DNA of 64,000 nt from Oscillatoriales cyanobacterium (GTDB lineage: Bacteria > Cyanobacteriota > Cyanobacteriia > Cyanobacteriales > Laspinemataceae), in contig JAABRM010000038.1 of assembly GCA_011390955.1 (NCBI GenBank), positions 1-64,000 on the forward strand, given 5' to 3'. Under the pieces are notes generated by a model. The model was not told where the DNA came from, did no database searches, and saw only the letters and a list, made by a program, of their open reading frames with translations. The position numbers were made by a program, and so were the translations under genes. Shown piece by piece: positions 1-9,300 of the stretch (position 1 is its first letter; the number at the start of each line of letters is the position of its first letter).

Positions 1-131
1 CCCTACACCCTACACCCTACACCCCAATTGATAATTGATAATTGATAATTGATAATTGATAATTATGTTTAATTGTCAATTGTTAATTATCAATTGTTAA
101 TTATTCCCTACACCCTACACCCTACACCCTA
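1..131. repeat. Composite short tandem repeat (CCCTACA / AATTGATA / CCCTACA)
   Basis: Three CCCTACA heptamers (1-21) are followed by about five AATTGATA octamers, then a partly complementary TTAATTATCAATTG stretch that could pair with them. Three more CCCTACA heptamers follow (106-126). The photolyase stop codon (122-124) lies inside the last heptamer. Similar composites occur at about 23.3, 34.9 and 60.7 kb. Confidence 0.9.
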
Positions 132-1603
132 AAAACCTTGGATAATGCCCCTTCATAGATGCGTTTATTCTCATCGGCAGATTTAAATAAATCTACTACA
201 GGCTGAGGATAATCAACGCCAATTTTAACGTTAAATCGCTTTTGCTGGTCGGGGGAAAGTTGCCAGGGTTCATGGATTTTATCCGGGGCAACTTTTGCCA
301 GTTCGGGCAACCAATGTTTGACATATTCTCCGAGGCGATCGTAATCTTTGGATTGTTTGATGATATTAAAAAAGCGAAAGCCCCGCGCATCATTGCCCAC
401 TCCAGCGGTATAATTCCAGTTGCCGTAGTTACTGCAAACATCATAATCAATTAATAACGATTCAAACCATTCGGCGCCCATTTGCCAATTTATGCCTAAG
501 TTTTTGGTGAGGAAACTGGCGACATTTTGCCGTCCGCGATTGGACATAAACCCGGTGGCAGCAAGTTCTCTCATGTTGGCATCTACGAGAGGAAATCCGG
601 TCATTCCTTGCCGCCATAAATCAAATTTTTCCCAGTCTTCTTGCCAAGGAATATCTATTCCTTGTAACCCGGACAGATAAAATATTTTATTCCCATGTTT
701 GGCGCAAATAAAACGGAAATAATCCCGCCATAAAAGTTCAAAAACTAACCAATAGGTTGAATCGTTTTTGATGCGTTGCTGTTCATATTTTTGCACTTGT
801 TCATAAATGTAACGAGGGGAAATACAACCCATTGCTAACCAGGGGGAAAATTTAGAGGAGTAGTCTGCCCCTAGCATTCCGTTGCGGGTTTCTTTATATA
901 TTTTTAAGCAATCTTTTTCCCAAAAATATTGTTTTAATCGGGCGATCGCTTCCGTTTCTCCGCCTTTAAATTGCAGGACAGACCGACGATCGCAAGTGGG
1001 TTGTTCTAGACCAAAATCCGTTAATTTCGGGAGTTCGCCTATTTCTATTTTGGGCAAGGGCGGTAATTGTTTGGGGCTGGAAAATGTGGGGTTGACGCTG
1101 CCTTTTTTTTCCACTTCTTTACGAAATTGGGTAAATAATTCGGGAATTTCGGCAATGGCAAAAGGGAGGTTATCGGGATGATACAGAGTATGTCCCCAAA
1201 AGCCGGTGAGGGAAATTCCTAATGGTTTTAAGGCTCTTTTTAAGGCGGTTTCTACGGCAATTTCTTCTGAGGTGACTTCTTTTGAATAATAGATGTCAGT
1301 GATGTTTAATTCTTTGGCTAATTGGGGTAAGATTTCTTCCGGTTTTCCAGTGCGAATAATTAGGTTAGAAGCGATCGCTTGTAAAGAGTTTCTTAAATCT
1401 GCTACACTTTCCAGTAAAAATTGGCCGCGAAATGCCCCGGTTTTGGGAAAACCATAAGGGGTTTTGCCAAAGTGTCGGGGGTCAAAACAATAAACGGGAA
1501 TAATTTGCGCGGCGGGGTTTTTTTGACGGGTTGCCCGATAGAGGGGTTCGTGGTCGTGAATGCGTAAATCGTTTCTATACCAAATCAGAATATTTTGAGT
1601 CAT
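122..1603 (-). CDS. Cryptochrome DASH / deoxyribodipyrimidine photolyase family protein
   Basis: FAD-binding blue-light photolyase/cryptochrome. The family repairs cyclobutane pyrimidine dimers, mainly in single-stranded DNA for the DASH class. The N-terminus (WYRNDLRIHDHEPL) is the Rossmann-like antenna domain. The C-terminal half has FAD-domain signatures such as WRDYFRFICAKHG, GFPLVDANMRELAATGFMSNRGRQN and YDVCSNYGNWNYTAGVG, the last two characteristic of Cry-DASH. At 493 residues it has the usual length. I chose the ATG at 1603 (MTQNILIWYRND). The frame stays open 11 codons further upstream but that part has no family similarity. No clear Shine-Dalgarno is visible. The 3' end runs into the CCCTACA array, which provides the TAG stop. 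Naming is from motifs; class II or CPD photolyase is less likely. Confidence 0.95.
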   Translation of the reverse strand: MTQNILIWYRNDLRIHDHEPLYRATRQKNPAAQIIPVYCFDPRHFGKTPYGFPKTGAFRGQFLLESVADLRNSLQAIASNLIIRTGKPEEILPQLAKELNITDIYYSKEVTSEEIAVETALKRALKPLGISLTGFWGHTLYHPDNLPFAIAEIPELFTQFRKEVEKKGSVNPTFSSPKQLPPLPKIEIGELPKLTDFGLEQPTCDRRSVLQFKGGETEAIARLKQYFWEKDCLKIYKETRNGMLGADYSSKFSPWLAMGCISPRYIYEQVQKYEQQRIKNDSTYWLVFELLWRDYFRFICAKHGNKIFYLSGLQGIDIPWQEDWEKFDLWRQGMTGFPLVDANMRELAATGFMSNRGRQNVASFLTKNLGINWQMGAEWFESLLIDYDVCSNYGNWNYTAGVGNDARGFRFFNIIKQSKDYDRLGEYVKHWLPELAKVAPDKIHEPWQLSPDQQKRFNVKIGVDYPQPVVDLFKSADENKRIYEGALSKVFRV

Positions 1604-1610
1604 GGGTTGT

Positions 1611-1749
1611 TTACCACAAAGGCACAAAGAACACAAAGATATTTTAGATTAATTTAATCATACAGCAAATAGTAGGGTGGGCAAAAATTTGCCCACCCTA
1701 CAACAATCAACAATCAACAATCAACAATCAACAATCAACCATCAACCAT
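1611..1749. repeat. Repeats between photolyase and acyl-CoA synthetase genes: 30-bp palindrome plus CAACAAT array
   Basis: At 1672-1701 there is a perfect palindrome with 14-bp arms (GTAGGGTGGGCAAA, two-base centre). It abuts a 7-bp array at 1701-1749 (five CAACAAT, two CAACCAT). The array ends 9 bp before the TAA (minus strand) of the next gene. CACAAAG-like imperfect repeats lie at 1613-1640, just upstream of the photolyase start. Confidence 0.85.
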
Positions 1750-1758
1750 CAACAAATA

Positions 1759-4587
1759 TTAAATCACCGGATGAATTTGTAAGGGCAAATCTGCCGATAC
1801 CATTGCTTCTCCTGGGAGACGGTGAATCCGAAAACCGAGTTTTTTGCAGATATGTTGCATGATAAAATTATCGCTGAGAATTTCTGCCCGAATCACTGAA
1901 TGTTTTTCTGCGTGACCAATGTCAAGCATTAAACTTAGTAGTTTGGTGCCTAATCCTTTGCCTTGGAAGCGATCGCTCACTAGCATGGCAAATTCAGAGT
2001 CTTCGGTGCCAGTCATTTTGGTTAAGCGACTCATGGCAATAATCTGGGGATTGCCGGTTTCGGGATTGTGATATTCCACGACTAAGGAAATTTCGCGATC
2101 GTAGTCAATAAAGCACATCCGAGACAGCCGTTCGTGGACGAGTAGGCGACTCTTTTTCATTATTTGGGCATAGCGCAAATAGAGACTATGTTCGGAAATT
2201 CGATCGTGAAATTCCCGGACTAAGGGTTCATCTTCCGGCAGAATGGGGCGGATTTTCACTGGGGTATCGTCATTTAATTTCCAATCAGTGATGTATTGAT
2301 TAGGATAGGGGCGAATTGCCAAATCTGGTAACTGGTCTTCGGTGACATCTAAGTCATGTAAAATAATCCGCGCATCCAGGGCAATAAATCCATCGGGGGA
2401 AACTAACAAGGGGTTAATATCCGTTTCTTTAATCCAAGGTTGTTCCACCAATAAGTAAGAAAAGCGGACTAATATTTGCTCCAGAATTTCTAAGTTAATC
2501 GGCTGGCGACCGCGTACCCCTTTGAGGATTTTGTAGATTTTGGTTTGTTCCATCATCCGTCGTGCCAAAGTGGTATTTAATGGCGGTAAGGCGATCGCGC
2601 AATCATCGAGGACATGAATCAAAACTCCACCCGCACCAAACAGCATCACGGGGCCAAATTGCCGATCCACCATACTGCCGATAATCAATTCATAACCCTC
2701 AGATTTAATCATGGGCTGAATGGTTACGCCACCAAAATGTTCGGCGCCAACTTTTTCTGTCACCGCCTGTTTGATGCCCCGATAAGCACTCGTCACTTCA
2801 TCAGGAGTATGCAGGTTTAAGCGCACTCCGCTGACATCACTTTTATGGGTGATACTGTCAGAATAAAGTTTCACTGCGACGGGATAACCGATTTCTTCGG
2901 CAGCGGCAACGGCCTTTTCTTCACTGTTCGCGGTCATGGTTTTGACCGTGGGAATGCCATAAGCCGCAAAGACTTTTTGCGACTCAAATTCCGTCAGATT
3001 CGTGCGTCCGGTATCTCGTGCGGTTTTAATAATTAAATCCGCATAAGCCCGTCCGGTGATTTGTTCGGGAATGGTGCCAATTTTCCCCGATAATTTGCCC
3101 GCTAAAAATCGGTTGGCTTGGTCATCTTTTTGAATCCGCATGGGAGTTTCATAAAGACCCTGCAAGTTGTAGCTATAACGCCGCATATAGTCAAACAACC
3201 GCGCTGCCATATCCGGGAAGGGGAAGCAGGGAATTCCCGCTTGATTCAAAATTTCCGCCCCCGCGCTGACTTCGGTGCCCCCGATCCAACTGGCTAAAAC
3301 TGGCTTGCCTTTCAGTCGGCTGTAGGGTTTCAGCTTTTCCGCCGTTTGGGTGGGTTCGGTCATGGACTGCGGGGTGAGGATGACCAATAAGCCATCGGTG
3401 TTGGGGTCGCTGGCCGCAATTTCTAACGCTTTGGCATAGCGATCGGGGTCTGCATCCCCCAAAATATCGATGGGGTTGCTATGACTCCAATGGGGCGGCA
3501 AAATTTCGTTGAGGGCTTCAATGGTTTCTGGGGCAAGTTCCGTGAGTTCGCTGCCTTGGGAAACTAAGGCGTCGGTGGTAATCACTCCAGGGCCGCCCGC
3601 GTTGGTGAGAATGGTCAGCCGCGATCCTTTCGGTGGCGGTTGTTTGGCCAACAATTCAGTGATGTAAAATAGGTAGGAAATACTGTGAACTCGCAGGACT
3701 CCACACCGTCTGAATGCCGCATCCAAGACCGCATCACTACCCGCGATCGCTCCCGTATGAGAGGCCGCAGCTTTGGCCGCTTGTTCGGTGCAACCGGCTT
3801 TAATCACAATGATGGGCTTACTCAGGGCAACTTCTCGGGCTGCGGAGAGGAAAGACCTAGCATCCCCCACGGATTCCATATAGATAACGATGCTTTGGGT
3901 GCGCGGATCTTCGCCGAAATAATAGATCAAATCCCCCCAGTCCACGTCTAACATGGAACCAATGGAAACGAAGGCACTAAAGCCCACATTTTCCCGAAAA
4001 CTCCAGTCGAGAATTGAGGTACAGAGTGCGCCACTTTGGGAAATAAAAGCCACATTTCCCGGACGGGCGATCGCATTCGCAAAAGTAGCATTAAGTCCGG
4101 TTAATGGGTTCATCACCCCCAGACAATTGGGGCCGATAATTCGCAGATTTCCTCGACGAGCATAGTCCAGAATTTCTTGTTCTAGTTTGACTCCAGCCTC
4201 GCCAATTTCTTTAAATCCGGCGGAAACAATAATCGCCCCATTGACTCCCGCATCAACACATTGGCGAATAATGTCCGGAACTGTGGACGCTTTAGTCGCA
4301 ATAATTGCTAAATCAACGGGTTCAGGAATTTCCGCAATAGTGGGATAGGCTTTGATGCCCAAAACGCTGGTGCGTTTGGGATTCACTGGAAAAATTGTCC
4401 CCCCAAAGGGATTGCTCATTAAGTTCCATAAGATCGTCCGACCCACACTGCCCGGAGTTTCTGTAGCGCCTACTACCGCCACACTTTTCGGTGCAAAAAT
4501 CGCATCGAGAGGTTGGCGTTTATAACCTAATATATTGTGGGCTGGGTCGGCGGCTGGTCTTAATGAGTTGATTAATGTCACTTGCAT
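1759..4587 (-). CDS. Acyl-CoA synthetase (NDP-forming) fused to GNAT acetyltransferase
   Basis: A 942-residue fusion like the PatZ/YfiQ/Pka class of protein lysine acetyltransferases. Order: CoA-binding domain (about 25-150, [15 protein letters not shown]), succinyl-CoA-ligase-like domain (about 160-460) with the phospho-His motif [11 protein letters not shown]-grasp domain (about 520-740, [12 protein letters not shown]...THKSDVSGV), and C-terminal GNAT domain (about 775-930, [14 protein letters not shown]). The phospho-His is retained, so ADP-forming synthetase activity is possible; in PatZ-type enzymes that domain is regulatory. The likely role is acetyl-CoA-dependent protein acetylation. 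ATG 4587 is preceded by a strong AGGAGG at ideal distance. A 15-bp direct repeat lies 39-73 bp upstream. Monocistronic. Confidence 0.93.
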   Translation of the reverse strand: MQVTLINSLRPAADPAHNILGYKRQPLDAIFAPKSVAVVGATETPGSVGRTILWNLMSNPFGGTIFPVNPKRTSVLGIKAYPTIAEIPEPVDLAIIATKASTVPDIIRQCVDAGVNGAIIVSAGFKEIGEAGVKLEQEILDYARRGNLRIIGPNCLGVMNPLTGLNATFANAIARPGNVAFISQSGALCTSILDWSFRENVGFSAFVSIGSMLDVDWGDLIYYFGEDPRTQSIVIYMESVGDARSFLSAAREVALSKPIIVIKAGCTEQAAKAAASHTGAIAGSDAVLDAAFRRCGVLRVHSISYLFYITELLAKQPPPKGSRLTILTNAGGPGVITTDALVSQGSELTELAPETIEALNEILPPHWSHSNPIDILGDADPDRYAKALEIAASDPNTDGLLVILTPQSMTEPTQTAEKLKPYSRLKGKPVLASWIGGTEVSAGAEILNQAGIPCFPFPDMAARLFDYMRRYSYNLQGLYETPMRIQKDDQANRFLAGKLSGKIGTIPEQITGRAYADLIIKTARDTGRTNLTEFESQKVFAAYGIPTVKTMTANSEEKAVAAAEEIGYPVAVKLYSDSITHKSDVSGVRLNLHTPDEVTSAYRGIKQAVTEKVGAEHFGGVTIQPMIKSEGYELIIGSMVDRQFGPVMLFGAGGVLIHVLDDCAIALPPLNTTLARRMMEQTKIYKILKGVRGRQPINLEILEQILVRFSYLLVEQPWIKETDINPLLVSPDGFIALDARIILHDLDVTEDQLPDLAIRPYPNQYITDWKLNDDTPVKIRPILPEDEPLVREFHDRISEHSLYLRYAQIMKKSRLLVHERLSRMCFIDYDREISLVVEYHNPETGNPQIIAMSRLTKMTGTEDSEFAMLVSDRFQGKGLGTKLLSLMLDIGHAEKHSVIRAEILSDNFIMQHICKKLGFRIHRLPGEAMVSADLPLQIHPVI

Positions 4588-4625
4588 GGAATCCTCCTAA
4601 TCGCTTGATTTCTCAAATATTTTCA

Positions 4626-4660
4626 ACATTATTTGGCAACATTCGACATTATTTGGCAAC
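4626..4660. repeat. Two 15-bp direct repeats upstream of the acyl-CoA synthetase/GNAT gene
   Basis: ACATTATTTGGCAAC occurs at 4626-4640 and 4646-4660, a 20-bp period (about two helical turns), 39-73 bp upstream of the minus-strand start at 4587. The spacing suits a tandem operator, but no regulator family is recognised. Confidence 0.5.
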
Positions 4661-4922
4661 GGTAAAACTCTTACATGATTTTTGATTTATCTGTCAATAT
4701 TTGTTTTCAGGCTTCTTGACATTTTTCGGGAAAAATTAAAAAAAATTTTTCAATAATCCTCATCTCGTTGCCTTGACGGTAATCTGGCTGATTTTTTTGC
4801 TTTGCCATAAAAGCCGCATGAATGCCTCACAGTGGACTGTCTAAGTTTATGCTAACCTCATTAAATATTTGTTAACGGGTGACTAAGTATTGTTAATTTT
4901 TGTTAGCTTAACATTACAACTT

Positions 4923-4947
4923 ACCCCAATTTGCTGATGGGGTTTTT
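4923..4947 (+). terminator. Orphan intrinsic terminator-like hairpin
   Basis: ACCCCA-atttgctga-TGGGGT followed by TTTTT on the plus strand. No plus-strand gene precedes it in the window, so it may end an unannotated small RNA. A second perfect hairpin follows five bases later (4952-4977). Confidence 0.5.
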
Positions 4948-5435
4948 CGGTTTAACTGGCTACATTGAGCCAGTTAAGAGAACTTAAATCCTGGAAATTC
5001 CCTAAAATTATCCAACTTCGATCAATCTATCTTAATTTTGACTGATTTTGTGGGAAAATTGTTCATTATCAGCCAAAAAAGCGCGTTAATTGCAGCCTTT
5101 ATTCCGATTATAGCACTCGCAAATCAAATCAGGTCTTTGTATCCTGGAAATTTTCCGATCGCATTTTGCCTAGTAAAGCAACTTATTGATTGTTTTTGTC
5201 AATGAGCGGTTCCAGACAACTGGCAGAAACTAGACCGATTCAATAATTTGCTGAATATTTAAGAAATGCTTAATTGATGGCGATCGCATATTTTTGACAA
5301 TTTTAGCATTTACCAGGGGCGATCGAGGTCAACAGTTGTTGATTTTTGGGCAATAATTGTCAAATATGGTAAAATGTCTGGGGAGTTGTAATAATTCGGC
5401 TATTTTGTATTATAAACTACCGATTTAGGATTTCT

Positions 5436-5548
5436 GTAGGGTGGGCATTGCCCACCATACATTTATGATATTTTCTACTTTATGGTGGGCAATGCCCACC
5501 CTACATTTATGATATTTTCTAATTTATGGTGGGCAATGCCCACCCTAC
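5436..5548. repeat. Three GTAGGGTGGGCA-type palindromes, two on a 44-bp period
   Basis: Copies at 5436-5460, 5484-5504 and 5528-5548 share the core GGTGGGC-A(A/T)-TGCCCACC. They are separated by near-identical ATTTATGATATTTTCTA spacers. The same family recurs at 1672, 12008, 18075 and 59053. Confidence 0.85.
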
Positions 5549-5606
5549 TAGCAAGAAGGCGATATGGTTGTATCGCTGCCTCTGATAGTTTAATAAGAGT
5601 TTATTA

Positions 5607-6233
5607 ATGAACAAAAAACAGCGATTCTCTAATTTTAAAGCACCGATAAACCATGCGATCGCGGTCGGTACTGCGGGCATGGTTAGCGCGATCGCCACTG
5701 TAGTGGTTCTGGCAGACCCCGCGCAAGCCCAAAATTCCCCAGTGTCCCCAGCCCCCGTAGTACCCACTGCGCCCCTTAGCTTTGACCTGGGTGGTACGCC
5801 ACTGCCAGCCCCCACGCCGACGCCCACACCCACACCCACACCGACGCCCACACCGACGCCCACACCGACGCCCACGTCCCCGCCAACGTCCCCGCCAACG
5901 CCCACAGGCACACCCACGCCCACACCGAGTAGTTTTCCTACTCCCGCACCTACGCCCACACCGAGTGGTGGTTTCCCAGCGCCCCCCGCAACCCCCACCC
6001 CAGGCTCTTTCTCCGGCACGACGACTACCCCACTCTCCGGGTCTCAGTCAGGAGGAACTTCAATGCCCCTGCCGACTCAGCCCTTTTCTCGGTCAACACC
6101 CAATACGCAAAATAATGACCAAGCACCGCAGTCAAATCAACAGAGATTTGGCGCTTTTGGCACAACAGACGAGGAGAAAACCGCCGAACTTTGTCAAAAC
6201 GATCGCTTTACAAATGTTTTCTGCATTCAATAA
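5607..6233 (+). CDS. Pro/Thr-rich secreted hypothetical protein
   Basis: A 208-residue protein of unknown function. The N-terminus looks like an export signal: basic start (MNKKQRFSNFK), a hydrophobic stretch (about 18-36, AVGTAGMVSAIATVVVLA) and an ADPAQAQ cleavage-type motif near residue 42. A low-complexity linker of alternating Pro-Thr (about 67-140) follows. The globular tail (about 180-208) ends in an acidic segment with two cysteines (AELCQNDRFTNVFCIQ). The short conserved-looking Cys tail after a long PT linker suggests a periplasmic or cell-surface protein. The PT run comes from CCCACACCGACG-type repeats and probably varies in length. ATG 5607 is the first in frame; the Shine-Dalgarno is weak. 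Confidence 0.7.
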   Translation: MNKKQRFSNFKAPINHAIAVGTAGMVSAIATVVVLADPAQAQNSPVSPAPVVPTAPLSFDLGGTPLPAPTPTPTPTPTPTPTPTPTPTPTSPPTSPPTPTGTPTPTPSSFPTPAPTPTPSGGFPAPPATPTPGSFSGTTTTPLSGSQSGGTSMPLPTQPFSRSTPNTQNNDQAPQSNQQRFGAFGTTDEEKTAELCQNDRFTNVFCIQ

Positions 6234-6303
6234 CCTAATTACAACCTAATTATCATCAGGTGCAGCCCCGGAATTTCTGCAAATTGTTGCTTATTGGTAT
6301 TGG

Positions 6304-9300
6304 TTAGTGGGATTCTAATAATAACTCTTTTATCACGTCCTCCGTTAACGGGTTTTTTCCCTGACGCAAAGCATCTACCCAGCCTTGACGTTGATTTTTT
6401 TCTACCTCATTATCACTCCAGTTAATATATGCCTCAAAATCAGAAATTGCCCCAGCATAATTGCCCGTCAACACTCGCGCCACCCCGCGACTATCCCGCA
6501 CTCCCCCATGATTGGGTTCCCGTTTTACGGCCATTTCGCAAGCATTCATTACCTGAGTAGCATAACCTTGTAAATTGCCATACCAACAGATTGTATTTAA
6601 ATCCCATACACTAGCTTTTGCTAATTCAGGGTCTAATTCCCGCGCCTGTTGATAATGTTTCCAAGCTAACTCTAAATCTCCTTGGCGAATCGATGCAGCG
6701 GCCTGATTAATCCAAGTAGCCGCCACGATTTCTTTGGCCTTTATTTCCGGTTCAAATGATAAATCCGGGTCGATATTTTTCGCTTGTTTAAATTTGGCGA
6801 TCGCGCCGGGTAAATCTGCCTGTTGCGCCCGGTTTTCGGCTTCTTGGAGCAACATTGGCACCACGATTTCCTTAGCTTGTGTTTCTGGGTCAACTTCTAA
6901 AGCCGCATAAAATTCTGGGTCTAACTGTTGCGCTTGCTTAAACCGATTTTTGGCTAATTCAAAATCTCCCGTTGACCGGGCAATTAATAAACCTTGTTGC
7001 ACATAAAAATCGGCTTTTTGCCGGTTATTCCATACCTGCTGTTTACAAGTTTTCACCGCTGCCAGGGGGATATTTTCTGTTTCTGATTTTTGGGAAAAAT
7101 CTAAGCGGATTGCTTCTACATTCGGGCGGTTAAATGCGGTCTCTAAGAATACTGGGTGTAACCGTAAGCGATCGCATCCTGTGGCTAACCAACCAGACCA
7201 AGAACCTCGCCACAAACGAATCGTTTTATCATCACTGCCAGAAATAATATTCTGCCCATCTGAAGCGATCGCCACTGCATTAACTCCGCCCTCATGTCCT
7301 TGTAAAATTCCTACTTCTTCCCCGGCTAAATTCCAGACTCTAATTGTATTATCCTGACTAGCGGAAACAATATTTTGGCCATCGGGAGTTATCGCCACAA
7401 ATCGCACATAATTCTCATGGCCTCTTAATATAGCAATTGGCTGACCCGCTAAATTCCAAATACGAATTTTGTTGTCTAAACTACCGGAAACAATTTTTTC
7501 TCCGTCTGGGGAAATAGCTACGGAATAAACCCCCGATTCATGGCCGGTAAATACCGCTAATTGTTCCCCAGAAATACTCCACAAACGAACTGCCCCATCA
7601 TCACTACCAGAAACAATTTGTTTCCCGTCGGGAGAAATAGCCACGGAAACCACCGGTCCCCCATGTCCCCCGAATACAGCTAACTCTTTACCGGAGATAT
7701 CCCAAAGTCGAATAGTGTTGTCTGAACTACCGGAAACAATGTATTTCCCGTCGGGGGAAATAGCCACGGAAATTACCCCAGCTTGATGCCCTTTTAACAC
7801 CGCTAATTGCTGACCAGACATATCCCAAAGTCTAATTGTCCGATCGTCACTACCGGACACAATTTTTTGGCCATCGGGGGTAATCGCCACTGAATTAATG
7901 GTAGATTCATGTCCTTTGAATACGGTTAATTTATCCTGAGATATATCCCAAAGTCGAATGGTTTTATCCGCACTACCAGAAACAATTTTTTGCCCGTCTG
8001 GAGTAATGGCTACGGAAATCACTCCTAACTCATGTAAACCTAAAATTTTCGGTTCTTGGGCTGACATATCCCAGAGTCGAATTGTGCGGTCATCACTGGC
8101 AGAAATAATCGTTTTGCCATCGGGGGATATGCCTACGGAAAGTACCCCTGACTCATGTCCTTTATATTCCGCTAATTGTTCGCCGGATAAACTCCAAACT
8201 TTAATGGTTTTATCCCCACTACCGGAGACAATTTTTTGCCCGTCGGGGGTAATTTTCACAGACCAAACTCGATCTTGATGTCCTCTTAAAACTTTTAATG
8301 GTTCACCGGCTATATTCCAGACCCGAATTGTATTATCCCAACTCCCAGAAACAATGTTTTGCCCATCGGGAGTAATCGCCACAGAAATTACTCCTAACTC
8401 ATGGCCTTTTAATACTTGTAATTCTGCCCCATAAACTAAATCCCAAATTCTAATTGTGTTATCCCAACTGGCGGAAACAATGTTTTGCCCATCCGGGGTA
8501 ATGGCCACCGCAATCACCCCATCTTCATGTCCTTTTAAAACGGCTAATTGCTGGCCGGAATTAATATCCCAAATTCTAATTGTTTTATCCCAACTGGCGG
8601 AAACAATGTTTTGCCCATCGGGGGTAATAGCTACTGCTGAAATATCCCCATCATGTCCATTTAAAACGGCTAATTCTTTCCCGGAAAGAATATCCCAGAT
8701 GCGAATCGTCTTGTCCCCACTACCGGAAATAATTTTTTTGCCGTCTGGGGTAATAGCCACGGAGGAAATATAATTTTCATGGCCGGTTAATACCGCTAAT
8801 TCTTCTCCCGAATTATCCCATATTCTAATGGTTTTATCTCCGCTGACAGAAACAATTTTTTTGCCGTCTAGAGTCATCGCCACTGAACTAATATTAGCGG
8901 TATGTCCTTTGAGGCGATCGCGTTCTCGAATTGCGTGGACTGTTGCGGATAAACTAGATTGGGCGATCGGCAAAACTTGGCCTAATTTGGCTTCACTTCT
9001 GCCAGTAATTTCAATCGCGGAAACTAACGCTTCTAGGGGGTTGGCTCTAATCAGATTTCGGGCTAAAATTGCATCAGCTTTAATTGTCGCTTCTGTGGCC
9101 AATTTATTCGCCTTTAATCCCAGGGCGATCGCGGCCACCAGTGCCACGCTAACCCCACCAAGTAGCGACCTTAAAATCAAAACTCGTTGCTTTTCTTGCT
9201 TAATCCCAGCTTCTCTCGCGGCTTGACTTTTCGCAATATATTCCTGTTGCAAATCCGTCACCGGAGGCTGCTTATTTTCTTGTTGACTTTCCTGCAACCA

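Larger units (their letters stand above)
4588..5606. other. 1-kb intergenic region
   Basis: No credible reading frame on either strand. It holds the direct repeat at 4626-4660, an orphan terminator-like hairpin at 4923-4947, a perfect hairpin at 4952-4977 (10-bp arms TTAACTGGCT/AGCCAGTTAA) and three GGTGGGC-type palindromes at 5436-5548. The centre (about 5000-5420) is AT-rich with no assignable feature. Confidence 0.6.

Noticed and set aside
5519-6019. Minus-strand frame with a long Gly-Val run
   Set aside because: It is the antisense of the Pro-Thr-coding repeat; the plus strand has a signal peptide and a sensible C-terminus.
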